From positions 13,762-77,761 of the forward strand of contig CAZFNS010000009.1 of NCBI GenBank assembly GCA_964520475.1: a DNA stretch of 64,000 nucleotides, written 5' to 3'. How positions within the stretch are numbered: position 1 is the stretch's first letter; each line of letters starts with the position of its first letter. Below, one piece after another: positions 51,540-61,364 of the stretch. Both the position numbers and the translations under genes were made by a program. The notes beneath the pieces were generated by a model, which did not search any database, was not told where the DNA came from, and saw only the letters and a program-made list of their open reading frames with translations. This DNA is from Ruminobacter sp964520475 (GTDB taxonomy: Bacteria; Pseudomonadota; Gammaproteobacteria; Enterobacterales; Succinivibrionaceae).

Positions 51540-51802
51540 CGGCCGCGGGCGCGCCCCGCGCCCCTTTACGAAAATATTTCTCACCGGCCGGGCCGGGACT
51601 TGCCAAACGGCCGCGCCCCGTGAATAATGCGGAAATGCCCGGCGGCGCGCCGGGCGCGGCGTTTCCGGCGGACCGTTTTTTGCGGGGCCCGTCCCGCATG
51701 CGCGGGCGGCGGGCTTTTTTTTCCCGCCGCGCCGATTTTATTGCCGCCGCGGCCGGTTCTTTCCGCCGGCGGCGCGTTTTTTTCGAGGGAGGTTAGACGC
51801 AT

Positions 51803-53062
51803 ATGACCGATAACGACATCGCCAGACACGCCGTGAAGCACACGGGCTGGAAATACTGGGGACTTTACCTGATCGCCATCGTCCTCGGCGTGCTGAACGG
51901 AATTTACCAGACCGGGTTCGGCATGAGCGCGGCGGAGTTTTTCTCCGAGGTGTTCATCCGGCTGTTTAAATTCGTGAGCATCCCCATCATCGGGGTGACC
52001 ATCTGCCTGACCATCATCAACCTGGGCTCCTCCGCCGCGTCCCGCTCCCTCTGGAAAAGGACCCTCGGCTACACGCTCACCACCACCGTGCTCGCGGCCC
52101 TGACCGCCGCGGCGCTTTACCTCGTCGTGGCCCCGGGCAACTACGCGGCCCCGGGCGGCGCGGGGGACGGCTCCGTCTACACGGGACTCGCCGACAAGAA
52201 AGAGTACATCGACTACTTCATCAGCGTCGTGCCCGACAACATCCTGACCCCCTTCTTCAGCGGCAACGTCCTCAGCGTCCTGCTCATCGCCATCCTCTCC
52301 GGCATAGCCGTGCGGAGCATCCGGAACGAAGACAACAAGAAGGCGGTCGTGAACTTCCTCGCCGGCTTCCAGGACGTGCTGTTCACCTTCATCGGCTGGA
52401 TCATCCGGATCCTGCCCCTCGGCATCTTCGGCTTCATCACCGTCTGCGTCCGGGACTTCAGCTCCGAGCTCCAGCTCGGCGGGATCGCCTCGTACTTCTC
52501 GGTGGTCATCGGGGCCAACCTGATCCAGGCCTTCGCGGTGCTGCCGCTCTTCCTGCTCTTCAAGAAGATCAACCCCCTCAGGACCTTCGCCGGCATGTTC
52601 AAGGCCCTGTCCGTGGCCTTCTTCTCCAAGTCCTCGGCGGCCACCCTGCCCGTGACCATGACCTGCGCCGAGCAGAACAACGGCGTCGCGCCCAAGGTCG
52701 CCCGCTTCGTGCTGCCCATCTGCACCACGATCAACATGAACGGCTGCGCGGCCTTCATCCTGACCACGGTGGTGTACCTCATGCAGAACGACGGCGCGGC
52801 GGTAACCCCGGCGCTCCTGCTCGTCTGGGTGGTGATCGCCACCATAGCGGCCATAGGCAACGCCGGCGTGCCCATGGGCTGCTTCTTCCTTTCCGCGAGC
52901 CTGCTGGCCTCCATGGACGTGCCGATCGAGCTCATGGGCATCATCCTGCCGGTCTACACGGTCATCGACATGCTCGAAACCTCGCTCAACGTGTGGTCCG
53001 ACTCGTGCGTGGCCGCGGCGGTGAACAAGGATCTCGCCGGCAAACTGGACGACCGAACGTAG
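51803..53062 (+). CDS. Dicarboxylate/amino acid:cation symporter (DAACS family)
   Basis: 419 residues. GltPh-type fold with hairpin motif SKSSAATLPVTMTCAE, the CTTINMNGCAAF helix (TxxMDG position, here Asn for Asp), NAGVPMGCFFLSASLLA hairpin 2 and DMLETSLNVWSDSCVAAAV. These place it with Na+-coupled glutamate/aspartate, C4-dicarboxylate or serine/threonine carriers; the exact substrate cannot be read. The Asn in the NMNG motif, usually NMDG, could affect cation coupling. ATG after GAGGGAGG; own terminator. Confidence 0.9.
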   Translation: MTDNDIARHAVKHTGWKYWGLYLIAIVLGVLNGIYQTGFGMSAAEFFSEVFIRLFKFVSIPIIGVTICLTIINLGSSAASRSLWKRTLGYTLTTTVLAALTAAALYLVVAPGNYAAPGGAGDGSVYTGLADKKEYIDYFISVVPDNILTPFFSGNVLSVLLIAILSGIAVRSIRNEDNKKAVVNFLAGFQDVLFTFIGWIIRILPLGIFGFITVCVRDFSSELQLGGIASYFSVVIGANLIQAFAVLPLFLLFKKINPLRTFAGMFKALSVAFFSKSSAATLPVTMTCAEQNNGVAPKVARFVLPICTTINMNGCAAFILTTVVYLMQNDGAAVTPALLLVWVVIATIAAIGNAGVPMGCFFLSASLLASMDVPIELMGIILPVYTVIDMLETSLNVWSDSCVAAAVNKDLAGKLDDRT

Positions 53063-53084
53063 TTTTTGCGGGCGGTCCGACCGT

Positions 53085-53114
53085 GGGGACGGCGCGCGCC
53101 GTCCCCCTTTTTTT
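53085..53114 (+). terminator. Terminator after the symporter gene
   Basis: GGGGACGGCGCGCGCCGTCCCC stem followed by seven T. Confidence 0.9.
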
Positions 53115-53229
53115 GCCCGCCGCGCCCGCGGCCGGGGCTTTTTTTTTCGGGATCGGGCCGTTTCCCGGCGCGAAATTCCCCCGGAACGGTTAAAATACGG
53201 TTCAGACGTACTCGCCGGGGGAGAATTTT

Positions 53230-55563
53230 ATGAAAAGACTGCCGCTCTTATGCCTGCTCGCGCTTCTCGCGGCCGCCGCGCCCGCGGGCCGCGCCGCCGT
53301 TCCGGCTCCGGCGTCCGGTCCGGGGGCCGCCGCGGCAGACGGCGGCGCCGGCGCCTGCCCGCCCGGCGGCTGTTGCGAAACCCCGCCCGCGGATCTTAGG
53401 GAAAGCCCCGCCCGGGGCGGCCCCCGCCCGATCGCCGCGGCCGGGGACATCGAGAACTACGTGAACGAGCTCAACGCCGAGCCGATTTACGTCCTGCCGG
53501 CCGGCGACGTAAAGGCGGCGACCGCCGTCGACCTGACCTTCACCGGGGACGCCGAGGCGCGCTTCCGGGACGCGAACGGCGGAACCCATGTCCTGTTCCG
53601 GGGCCGCGCCCCCGGCTCCGGCTACGCGGAGGAGACCGCGGCGGGGCTCCCGGTGCGCTGGGATCCGGCGGACGGCGGCGTGGTCCCGCTTATCGCCTTC
53701 CTCACCTACGTGGGCCCGGACTCCCTGTCCGTGTCCGGGTTCACCCTGCATGTGATCCGGGTCGTCCAGACCCCGGAAGGCCCCGCCGAAACCGAGGACT
53801 CCGTCACCGTCGACCTTGCCGGCGCGGAGCCCTTCCTCACGGCCGTTCCGTACGCGCTCTGCCACGACCTGACCTTCGCGCCGCCCGCGCGCGGCGCCCG
53901 CGCGGGCTCCGGGAAGTACCGGGCGCTCTACGCCGGGGTCCCCTATTACCTGAACGCCTACGGCGCGGCCTGCCCCGACTCCGGGTGCCCGGCGGGCGCG
54001 GCGCAGCCGCTCCTTAAGGAACTCTGCGCCTCCGCCCCCTACGTGGAACTCCCGGAGGCGGGCCCCGCGGCCGACGCCGCCGCGGCGGGCGTCCCGATCG
54101 CGCCCGGCGACCTTACCGGGTGGAGTTTGCTGCCTTCGGAGCGCGCCCCGGCGGGCGCCTTTCCCGCGCGATTCGTCCTCCGCGGCGCCGGGGCGGACCG
54201 GACCCTCGCCGCCGGCTTCCGGCGCGGCCCGGCCGGGGCCGCCGTCGCGGTCACCGAAGCCGGCTGGTACAGCTTCTCGTCCCTGAAACCGCTCGGGATC
54301 ACTTCCTCTTCCGTAAAAAAGTCGTACTTCTACAGCCCCGTGTTCACGGTCGTCCCGGCTTATCTGGCCGTGGCCCCGGGCGATTACTCCGCGAACGACT
54401 TCCACCGCTTCCGCGACGCGGACGGCTTCTCCTTCCGCGACTCCGAAGAGGGGCTCGCCAAAGCCCTGGACGGGGACTTTTACGGGCGGGTCGGCACGGC
54501 GACCTGCCCGCTCTACTACAACCAGAAGATCGTCTTCTCGGGCTACCTGAGCGCGTACGGCGGCGACGGGATCCGCCTCGCGGCCGGCTCCGGCGCCTTC
54601 GCGCGGGTGCCCGCCCCCGGGACCGAGGACTACCCGGGCGCCGTCATGATCGCCCCGCTCGCCCCGGCGGGGACCGGCTACGCGGAGGAAGGATCCTACG
54701 ACCCGTGCGCCGGCGGGGACTCCGGGCCCTGCGCCGGTTACGCGAACTTCGTCCCCGGCCGGGGCCTGCCCTTTTACGCGGCGGTCGCCGTGCCCGGAAC
54801 GGACGCCGCGGGCGCGCGCCGGCCCGAGGGCGCGGAGACCTTCGTCTATTACGCGAAACTCCTGAACTGCCTGGCCGACAACGACGGCTACTCCTTCGCC
54901 GAGGAAACCGACTGCGCCGCGGTCTCCTTCGCCTGCCCCGCGAAAGGGGCCCCGTGCCCGGGGAGCAACGTCTCCGAAACCCCGGAAACGGACGTCCCGG
55001 GCGCGGCGTTCGGCTCCGCCCGCGCCCGCTACGCGTCCCGGGCGCGCGCGCTCGCGAAGCTTTCGATCCGCCTCGGGCGGCTCGTTTCGGAAAACGTCTC
55101 CGGCACCGGCCGGGAAAGCGGCGCCGGCGGGGAGCCGGGCGCCCTCTACGCCCCGCTGGTGATCAAGGGTTATACGGAAACGGGCTGGCGCCCCGTGGCG
55201 GACGACTGCACCCTCCTTTATATCCGGGACGAGGGCAGCTACGCGTCGTCGCTCGAGTACGCGGCCGAAACCGGGGTAATCGGCAGGGAACTGTGCCCGG
55301 AGATCTTCGGGGCCGGGGGAACCGCCTGCTCGGACGCGGCGGCGCGCTTTAACGGCGGCGCCCTCTGGCTTAAGGGGACGAAGCGGAGCGCGGGGAACGC
55401 GTATGTCTTCTTCTCCCTCAAAAAAGACGACCCCGGCGGCTCCGCCGGGATCCCGTTCTTCCACCTCGGGCACCTGTACGACCCGAACACCGCCAAAGGC
55501 AGCATAACCTTCAGCTCCTACAGCGGCAACCGGCGCGTGATCGAACGGAAGTTCGCGCGCTGA
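53230..55563 (+). CDS. Large exported protein with MshQ/DUF6701-like C-terminus
   Basis: 777 residues with signal peptide (MKRLPLLCLLALLAAAAPAGRAA). Beta-rich throughout with scattered Cys pairs (ACPPGGCC, CPDSGCPAG, DPCAGGDSGPC). The last 170 residues carry the order typical of MshQ: LAKLSIRLGRLVSENVSG, APLVIKGYTETGWRPVADDC, and the end SYSGNRRVIERKFAR, which resembles the YRGNDRIIYWRE ending of MSHA protein MshQ. It may be a pilus-tip or surface adhesin that works with the orphan MshA-like pilin at 10061. Resemblance in the first 500 residues is not evident. Confidence 0.6.
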   Translation: MKRLPLLCLLALLAAAAPAGRAAVPAPASGPGAAAADGGAGACPPGGCCETPPADLRESPARGGPRPIAAAGDIENYVNELNAEPIYVLPAGDVKAATAVDLTFTGDAEARFRDANGGTHVLFRGRAPGSGYAEETAAGLPVRWDPADGGVVPLIAFLTYVGPDSLSVSGFTLHVIRVVQTPEGPAETEDSVTVDLAGAEPFLTAVPYALCHDLTFAPPARGARAGSGKYRALYAGVPYYLNAYGAACPDSGCPAGAAQPLLKELCASAPYVELPEAGPAADAAAAGVPIAPGDLTGWSLLPSERAPAGAFPARFVLRGAGADRTLAAGFRRGPAGAAVAVTEAGWYSFSSLKPLGITSSSVKKSYFYSPVFTVVPAYLAVAPGDYSANDFHRFRDADGFSFRDSEEGLAKALDGDFYGRVGTATCPLYYNQKIVFSGYLSAYGGDGIRLAAGSGAFARVPAPGTEDYPGAVMIAPLAPAGTGYAEEGSYDPCAGGDSGPCAGYANFVPGRGLPFYAAVAVPGTDAAGARRPEGAETFVYYAKLLNCLADNDGYSFAEETDCAAVSFACPAKGAPCPGSNVSETPETDVPGAAFGSARARYASRARALAKLSIRLGRLVSENVSGTGRESGAGGEPGALYAPLVIKGYTETGWRPVADDCTLLYIRDEGSYASSLEYAAETGVIGRELCPEIFGAGGTACSDAAARFNGGALWLKGTKRSAGNAYVFFSLKKDDPGGSAGIPFFHLGHLYDPNTAKGSITFSSYSGNRRVIERKFAR

Positions 55564-55721
55564 CCCGCGTTCCCCCGCCCGCGCCGGGGCCGGCCCCGGC
55601 GCGGGCAAAAACAAAGGCACGGCCCCGCGGGGTCATGCCTTCTTTTTACTTATTACTTACGCTTTTTAAGCTTTTTATGCTTTTTCCGGCGGCCCGGGGT
55701 CTTCCCGGGCCGCGCGGACTT

Positions 55722-58238
55722 TCACTTCACCAGGCAGGTGTCGAGCGACCAGATCTGCTCCACGTAATCCTGGATGGCGCGGTCCGAATTGAACTTGCCC
55801 ATGGTGATGGAGTTGATGATCGCTGACCTGGCCCAGCCCTTCTTGTTCGCGTACATGGTCTCGACGCGCGCGTGGGCGTCGGAGTAGGACCTGAAGTCCG
55901 CGAGCGCGAGGAACGCGTCGCCGCGGTCGAGGAGGGCGCGCTTGATCGACGACAGCTCGCCCGGGAAGCCCGGGGTGAAGTAGTCGCTGTCGAGCCAGTC
56001 GAGGGCGTGCCTGATCTCGGCGTCGCTGTTGTAGTAATCCCACGGGTTGTAGCCCCTCGCCTTGAGGCTCTTCACCTCGGCGACGGAAAGACCGAACACG
56101 ACGTTGTTCTCGATGCCGGCTTCCTCGACGATCTCGATGTTGGCGCCGTCCATGGTGCCCAGGGTGATGGCGCCGTTCATCGCCAGCTTCATGTTGCCGG
56201 TGCCCGAAGCCTCATAGCCCGCGGTGGAGATCTGCTGCGAGACGTCCGCGGCCGGGATCAGCTTCTCGGCCAGGGAGACGCGGTAGTTGGGCATGAACAC
56301 CACCTTGATCTTGCCCTTGACGCGCTCGTCCTTGTTGATGCGGTCGCCGACCTTGTTGATCGCGAAGATGATGTCCTTGGCCAGCTTATAGCCCGGGGCC
56401 GCCTTCGAGCCGAAGATGAACACGTGCGGGGTCATCTTGACCTCGGGGTTCTCGAGGATGCGGCGGTAGAGCGCCAGGATGTAGAGGAGGTTCAGCTGCT
56501 GGCGCTTGTACTCGTGCAGACGCTTGATCTGGATGTCGAAGATCGCGTTCGGGTCGACCTCGATGCCGGTCTCGGCCTTGATCACCGCGGCGAGCTTGAC
56601 CTTGTTGTTGTGCTTGATCTTCATGAACTTGCGCTGGAAGTCGGCGGAGTCCGCGTACTTCTTAAGCTCCTTCAGGCGGTCGAGCTTGAGGATCCACTCG
56701 TCCGAGCCGAGGGTGTCGGTGTATAGCTTGGCCAGCTCGGGGTTGCAGGAGAGCATCCAGCGGCGCGGGGTCACGCCGTTGGTGACGTTGCAGAACTTGT
56801 CGGGCCAGATTTGCGCGTATTCGGGGAACAGGTCCTCCCTGACCAGCTTCGAGTGGATGGCGGCCACGCCGTTCACCTTGTGGGAGCCGACGACGCTGAG
56901 GTTGCCCATGCGCACCATGCGGACGGCGCCCTCCTCGATCAGCGAGAGCTTGGCCTTCATGAAGTCGTTGCCCGGGAACATGCGCTCGCACTCGCCCTCG
57001 AGGAAGCGGCGGTTGATCTCGTAGATGATCTCGAGGTGGCGCGGCAGGATCCTCTCGAAGATGTACACCGGCCACTTTTCCAGCGCCTCGGGCAGCAGGG
57101 TGTGGTTGGTGTAGGAGAAGACGTTGTAGCAGATGCTCCACGACTCGTCCCAGCCGAGGCCCTCCTCGTCCATGAGGATGCGCATCAGCTCGGGGATGGC
57201 GATGGCGGGATGGGTGTCGTTGAGCTGCACCGCGATCTTGGCCGCGAACTCGGAGTAGTCGGTCCGGCCGTCCTTGCCGGTGTGGGCGCGCTTGTAGCGC
57301 CTCAGGATGTCCTTGAGCGAGCAGGCGGAGAAGAAGTACTGCTGGGTGAGGCGCAGCATCTTGCCGTCCTCGGTGGAGTCGTTGGGGTACAGCACCTTGG
57401 AAATGGTCTCGACCTCGGTCTTCTCCTTCTGGGCGTCGACGTAGCCGCCGGCGTTGAAGACGTCCCAGTCGAACGACTCGGGGGCGCGGGACTCCCACAG
57501 GCGGAGGATGTTCACGGTGGTGCCGTTATAGCCGACCACCGGGATGTCCCAGGGCACGCCCTTGATCTTGGTGTTGGGGTGCCAGATCTTCTTGATCGAG
57601 CCGTCCCTTTCGGAGTAGATCGTCTCGACGTAGCCGCCGAGCGCCACTTCCTGGATCGACTCGGGGCGGCAGATCTCCCACGGGTTGCCGTACTCGCGCC
57701 ACGAGTCGGGGCGCTCGATCTGGTGGCCGTCGCGGATCTCCTGGCGGAACAGGCCGTTCTCGTAGTGGATGCCGTAGCCGAGGGCCGGCAGGTTCAGCGT
57801 GGCGAGCGAGTCGACGAAACACGCGGCCAGACGGCCGAGGCCGCCGTTGCCGAGGGCCATGTCCGGCTCCTCCTCGCAGATGTCGGCGAGGTTGAGGCCG
57901 AGATCCTTGAGGGCCTCGGCGCACACGTCGAACACGTGGAGGTTGTGCAGGTTGTTGGAGGTCAGGCGGCCCATGAGGTATTCGGCCGACAGGTAGTGCA
58001 CGGCGCGGGTGTCCTTCTTGGCGTGGGTCTGCTGGGTCTGGGTGAGACGCTCGTAGATCAGCTCGTTGATCGCGGCGCAGGTGGCCTTCCACCAGGACTG
58101 CCTGGTGGCCTTGTTTTCGCTCGTGCCCAGCGTCGAGTGCAGGTGGTGCACGATCTTGGCCTTGAACTCGTCCTTGCTGAAGTTCAGAGCCTTCGAATTG
58201 AAGGAAGATGCGACTGAAGATGTTTTGCTTTTTGCCAT
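55722..58238 (-). CDS. glgP: Glycogen/alpha-glucan phosphorylase
   Basis: Releases glucose-1-phosphate from alpha-1,4-glucan with phosphate and pyridoxal phosphate. 838 residues (E. coli GlgP 815, MalP 797). N-terminal VHYLSAEYLMGRLTSNNL and EEEPDMALGNGGLGRLAACF are classic. The PLP lysine is in EASGTGNMKLAMNGA (about residue 683). The first 20 residues are Ser/Lys-rich and extra. Transcribed after pgm (303-bp spacer 58239-58541), so the pair converts stored glycogen to glucose-6-phosphate. Whether it acts on glycogen or maltodextrin is undetermined. Confidence 0.95.
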   Translation of the reverse strand: MAKSKTSSVASSFNSKALNFSKDEFKAKIVHHLHSTLGTSENKATRQSWWKATCAAINELIYERLTQTQQTHAKKDTRAVHYLSAEYLMGRLTSNNLHNLHVFDVCAEALKDLGLNLADICEEEPDMALGNGGLGRLAACFVDSLATLNLPALGYGIHYENGLFRQEIRDGHQIERPDSWREYGNPWEICRPESIQEVALGGYVETIYSERDGSIKKIWHPNTKIKGVPWDIPVVGYNGTTVNILRLWESRAPESFDWDVFNAGGYVDAQKEKTEVETISKVLYPNDSTEDGKMLRLTQQYFFSACSLKDILRRYKRAHTGKDGRTDYSEFAAKIAVQLNDTHPAIAIPELMRILMDEEGLGWDESWSICYNVFSYTNHTLLPEALEKWPVYIFERILPRHLEIIYEINRRFLEGECERMFPGNDFMKAKLSLIEEGAVRMVRMGNLSVVGSHKVNGVAAIHSKLVREDLFPEYAQIWPDKFCNVTNGVTPRRWMLSCNPELAKLYTDTLGSDEWILKLDRLKELKKYADSADFQRKFMKIKHNNKVKLAAVIKAETGIEVDPNAIFDIQIKRLHEYKRQQLNLLYILALYRRILENPEVKMTPHVFIFGSKAAPGYKLAKDIIFAINKVGDRINKDERVKGKIKVVFMPNYRVSLAEKLIPAADVSQQISTAGYEASGTGNMKLAMNGAITLGTMDGANIEIVEEAGIENNVVFGLSVAEVKSLKARGYNPWDYYNSDAEIRHALDWLDSDYFTPGFPGELSSIKRALLDRGDAFLALADFRSYSDAHARVETMYANKKGWARSAIINSITMGKFNSDRAIQDYVEQIWSLDTCLVK

Positions 58239-58541
58239 GAGTTAGTCCTTCTGGTCCGCCCGGAATGAACCGGGACAATTTACGTCTGCGGGAAACGGGC
58301 GCGAAGTCGCGCCCGCTTCCCGGGATACAAACCGGAATGAGCGCCGGCGAGGCGCCGGGGGCTCCCGCCCTTTTCATCAATTCTAATACAAACGCGGGGC
58401 GCCCGTATCGTTAAAAACCCAAAAAAAGGGGTTCGCGCTCATTTCGCGGCCAAAAAACGGCGGGCGCCCCGCTCCGGCCGTCCGGCCGGCGCGCCCGTCG
58501 CGGCTTGTTCCCGGCCCTCCGCCGGGAAGCGCGGATAATCG

Positions 58542-60191
58542 CTACACGCCCGCCCGGGCCAGGGCCGCCGCCACGATCTCCTGGGCCTCCCTGCGGATCC
58601 GCTTCAGGTGCTCCTCGCTCCTGAAGCTCTCCATGTAGATCTTGTAAATGGCTTCGGTGCCGCTCGGCCGGGCCGTGAACCAGCCGTTTTCGGTGACGAC
58701 CTTGAGCCCGCCGATGGGGGCGCCGTTGCCGGGAGCCTCGGTGAGCTTGGCGATGATCGGCTCGCCGGCCATCTCCGAGGCCTCGACCATGGCCGGGTCG
58801 AGCTTCGAGAGCACGGCCTTCTGGGCGCCGTTCGCCGGGGCGTCGATGCGGTCGTAGATGGTGTCGCCGAACTTTTCTTTGATTTCGTCGTAGAGGGTCT
58901 GCGGATCCTTGCCGGTGACGGCCAGGATCTCGGCGGCGAGCAGGCACATGATGATGCCGTCCTTGTCCGTGGTCCAGACCTTGCCGTTCTTCCTCAGGAA
59001 GGACGCGCCCGCCGATTCCTCGCCGCCGAAGCCGCAGGCTCCGGTGTAGAGGCCATCGACGAACCATTTGAAGCCCACGGGCACCTCGTAGACCCTGCGG
59101 CCCACGCTCCTCGCCACCCGGTCGATGATCGAGGAGGAGACCAGGGTCTTGCCCACGGCCGCGTCCGCGCCCCAGCCGGAGCGGTGGGTGAACAGGTACT
59201 GGATGGCCACCGCCAGGTAGTGGTTCGGGTTCATCAGGCCGCTCCGGCACACGATGCCGTGGCGGTCGTAGTCGGGGTCGTTGCCCACCGCGACGTCGAA
59301 GCGGTCCTTGTGGGCGATGAGGCCGGCCATCGCGTACGGGCTCGAGCAGTCCATGCGGATCTTGCCGTCCCGGTCAAGGGTCATGAAGCCGAAGGTCGGA
59401 TCGACGCGGTAGTTGACCACCTCGATGTTGAGGCCGTAGGTTTTGGCGATGAGGTCCCAGTAGTAGACGCCCGAGCCGCCGAGCGGGTCGACGCCGATGC
59501 GCACGCCCGCCTCGCGGATCGCGTCGATGTCGATGATGTTGATCAGATCGTCGACGTAGGGCTTCCTCATGTCGGTCTGCCGCACGTTGGGCATGGCGAG
59601 AGCCTCGCGGAACCCGACCCTCTTCACGTCCTTAAGGCCGTTTTCGAGGATCTCGTTGGCGCGGTTCTCCACCCGCTTGGTGATGGTGGTGTCGGCCGGC
59701 CCGCCGTTCGCGGGGTTGTACTTGAAGCCGCCGTCGGTCGGGGGATTGTGCGAGGGGGTGATGACGATGCCGTCGGCGAGGCCCGAGTCCCGGCCTTCGT
59801 TATAAGTGAGGATCGAATGGGAAACGACGGGGGTGGGCGTGTAGCCGAAATCCTTCTCGAGCCTGACCTCGCACCCGTTGGCCGCGAGGACCTCGACCGC
59901 GGTGACGAGGGCCGCCTCGGACAGCGCGTGGGTGTCCATGCCCACGAAAATCGGGCCGTCCGTCCCGGCGTCGCGGCGGTACTCGGCGATGGCCTGGCTC
60001 ACGGCCAGGATGTGGGATTCGGTGAAGGCCGAGTTAAACGAGCTGCCGCGGTGCCCGGAGGTGCCGAAGGCGACCCGCTGCTCGGGTTTTTTCATGTCGG
60101 GTTTGTTGCAGTAGTAGGAAGCCATCAGGCGCGGGATATTCGTGAGATCTTCGAGACCGGCGGGCTTGCCGGCGTTTGGATGCAAAGCCAT
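58542..60191 (-). CDS. pgm: Phosphoglucomutase
   Basis: Interconverts glucose-1-phosphate and glucose-6-phosphate. 549 residues (E. coli 546). Phosphoserine loop FGTSGHRGSS, Mg site GNDPDYDRHGI, sugar loop GFGGEESAGASFLRK and phosphate-binding RPSGTEAIYKIY. Start ATG at 60189-60191. Upstream of glgP on the same strand; ygfB is 280 bp further upstream. Confidence 0.97.
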   Translation of the reverse strand: MALHPNAGKPAGLEDLTNIPRLMASYYCNKPDMKKPEQRVAFGTSGHRGSSFNSAFTESHILAVSQAIAEYRRDAGTDGPIFVGMDTHALSEAALVTAVEVLAANGCEVRLEKDFGYTPTPVVSHSILTYNEGRDSGLADGIVITPSHNPPTDGGFKYNPANGGPADTTITKRVENRANEILENGLKDVKRVGFREALAMPNVRQTDMRKPYVDDLINIIDIDAIREAGVRIGVDPLGGSGVYYWDLIAKTYGLNIEVVNYRVDPTFGFMTLDRDGKIRMDCSSPYAMAGLIAHKDRFDVAVGNDPDYDRHGIVCRSGLMNPNHYLAVAIQYLFTHRSGWGADAAVGKTLVSSSIIDRVARSVGRRVYEVPVGFKWFVDGLYTGACGFGGEESAGASFLRKNGKVWTTDKDGIIMCLLAAEILAVTGKDPQTLYDEIKEKFGDTIYDRIDAPANGAQKAVLSKLDPAMVEASEMAGEPIIAKLTEAPGNGAPIGGLKVVTENGWFTARPSGTEAIYKIYMESFRSEEHLKRIRREAQEIVAAALARAGV

Positions 60192-60471
60192 ATCAGTTCC
60201 TCAACAATTTTCAGAATCAGCGGACGACTTGTCCCGGCCGCGCCGGCGGGGGAGCGGCGGGCGGCTTCCGGCCGGGGGAAGATTTTTTCCCGGAACGAAC
60301 CGCCGGATCCGGCGCGCCGGCGGGTGAAACCGGCTCCCGGGAACGCTGACAATACGAAAAATATAACACATCCCGGGCCGCATTAGAAATTTTTTCTCGG
60401 AACGGGCCGCAAAAACGGCGGCCGCCCGTCAGTACGCGCTTCCGCGGGCCTCCCCGCCCCGGGATCCGGGC

Positions 60472-61143
60472 TCAGGCGCCGCCCTTCGCGCGTTCCTCCC
60501 AGAGGGCCGCCTCGCGCCGGTGCGCCTCCTCCCTTTCCGGGGAAAGCTGCACGGGCGCCCCGCCGTCCGCGGCGGCGCCCGCCCCGCGGCCCGGATACAG
60601 CCGCGCCGCGCATTCCTCGAAGCAAATCTGCGCGCCGACGCTCAGATGCTCGGCGACGATGACGAGGTCGTCCTCGAGGGCGGCCGCGGCGCCTTCCTCC
60701 TCCGGAACCTCCGGATCCAGCCTGCTGATGCTCACGAAGTCCCCGACGATCTCGCGGACGTCGCCGCCGAGCCGGTTAAGATCCTTCTGCGTGACGGAGA
60801 AGCCCGGCAGGAAGGACGCGGCCGCGTCGCGCACCGCCCGGATCCTTTCCCCGAGGGGCGCCCCGTCGCCCGGGAGCAGCAGGGTCACGTCCTGGGCGTC
60901 GAGCAGCTCGCCGGCGATCCGCTCCGCGAAACCCCGCAGATCCCCGTAAAGGTCGGCGCTTATGCGCGCGTCGCCGAACACGAACTGCTCGAGGATCCGC
61001 TTGAAATTGCCGGTGCGGCTCGCATTGCGCAAATCCCCGCCCCCGCAGATGAAACCGAGCATGAACCCGTACGCCTCCGCGGGTTCCGCCGGGACCCCCG
61101 CCGCGGCGAGGGTTTCCTTAAGACCGTCGTAGCTGAACCGCAT
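60472..61143 (-). CDS. ygfB: UPF0149 family protein YgfB
   Basis: 223 residues (E. coli YgfB 192). ATG at 61141-61143, since the upstream frame is Arg-rich leader. Conserved layout: ETLAAAGVPAEPAEAYGFMLGFICGG (E. coli has AEMHGLISGMICGG), LPGDGAPLGERIRAV, ASFLPGFSVTQKDLNRLGGDVRE and VIVAEHLSVGAQICFEEC. In Pseudomonas a relative regulates amidase expression and beta-lactam tolerance (known); otherwise role unclear. The Pro/Glu/Arg-rich last 40 residues are extra. Confidence 0.88.
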   Translation of the reverse strand: MRFSYDGLKETLAAAGVPAEPAEAYGFMLGFICGGGDLRNASRTGNFKRILEQFVFGDARISADLYGDLRGFAERIAGELLDAQDVTLLLPGDGAPLGERIRAVRDAAASFLPGFSVTQKDLNRLGGDVREIVGDFVSISRLDPEVPEEEGAAAALEDDLVIVAEHLSVGAQICFEECAARLYPGRGAGAAADGGAPVQLSPEREEAHRREAALWEERAKGGA

Positions 61144-61278
61144 GACTGAAATCCTCCTCCGGGCCGCGCGGCCGGACCGCCGGCCGCGCGCCTCCCTTAA
61201 TCTTACCACAAGTCCGCCCGGCCCGCCCCGGCGGGCGGCGGAGCCGCGCCCCGGGGCGCGCCGGGGCTTACTTTCGGA

Positions 61279-61307
61279 TTGCCGAGCGCGCCGCAAAAAA
61301 GTATAAT
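61279..61307 (+). promoter_or_regulatory. Promoter of suhB
   Basis: TTGCCG (61279-61284), 17-bp spacer, TATAAT (61302-61307), 58 bp before the ATG. Confidence 0.75.
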
Positions 61308-61364
61308 TGCCGTGCCGCTTCCCGGCGGATCTTTCACACGCAGAAACACGGAGCCGATTATCTT

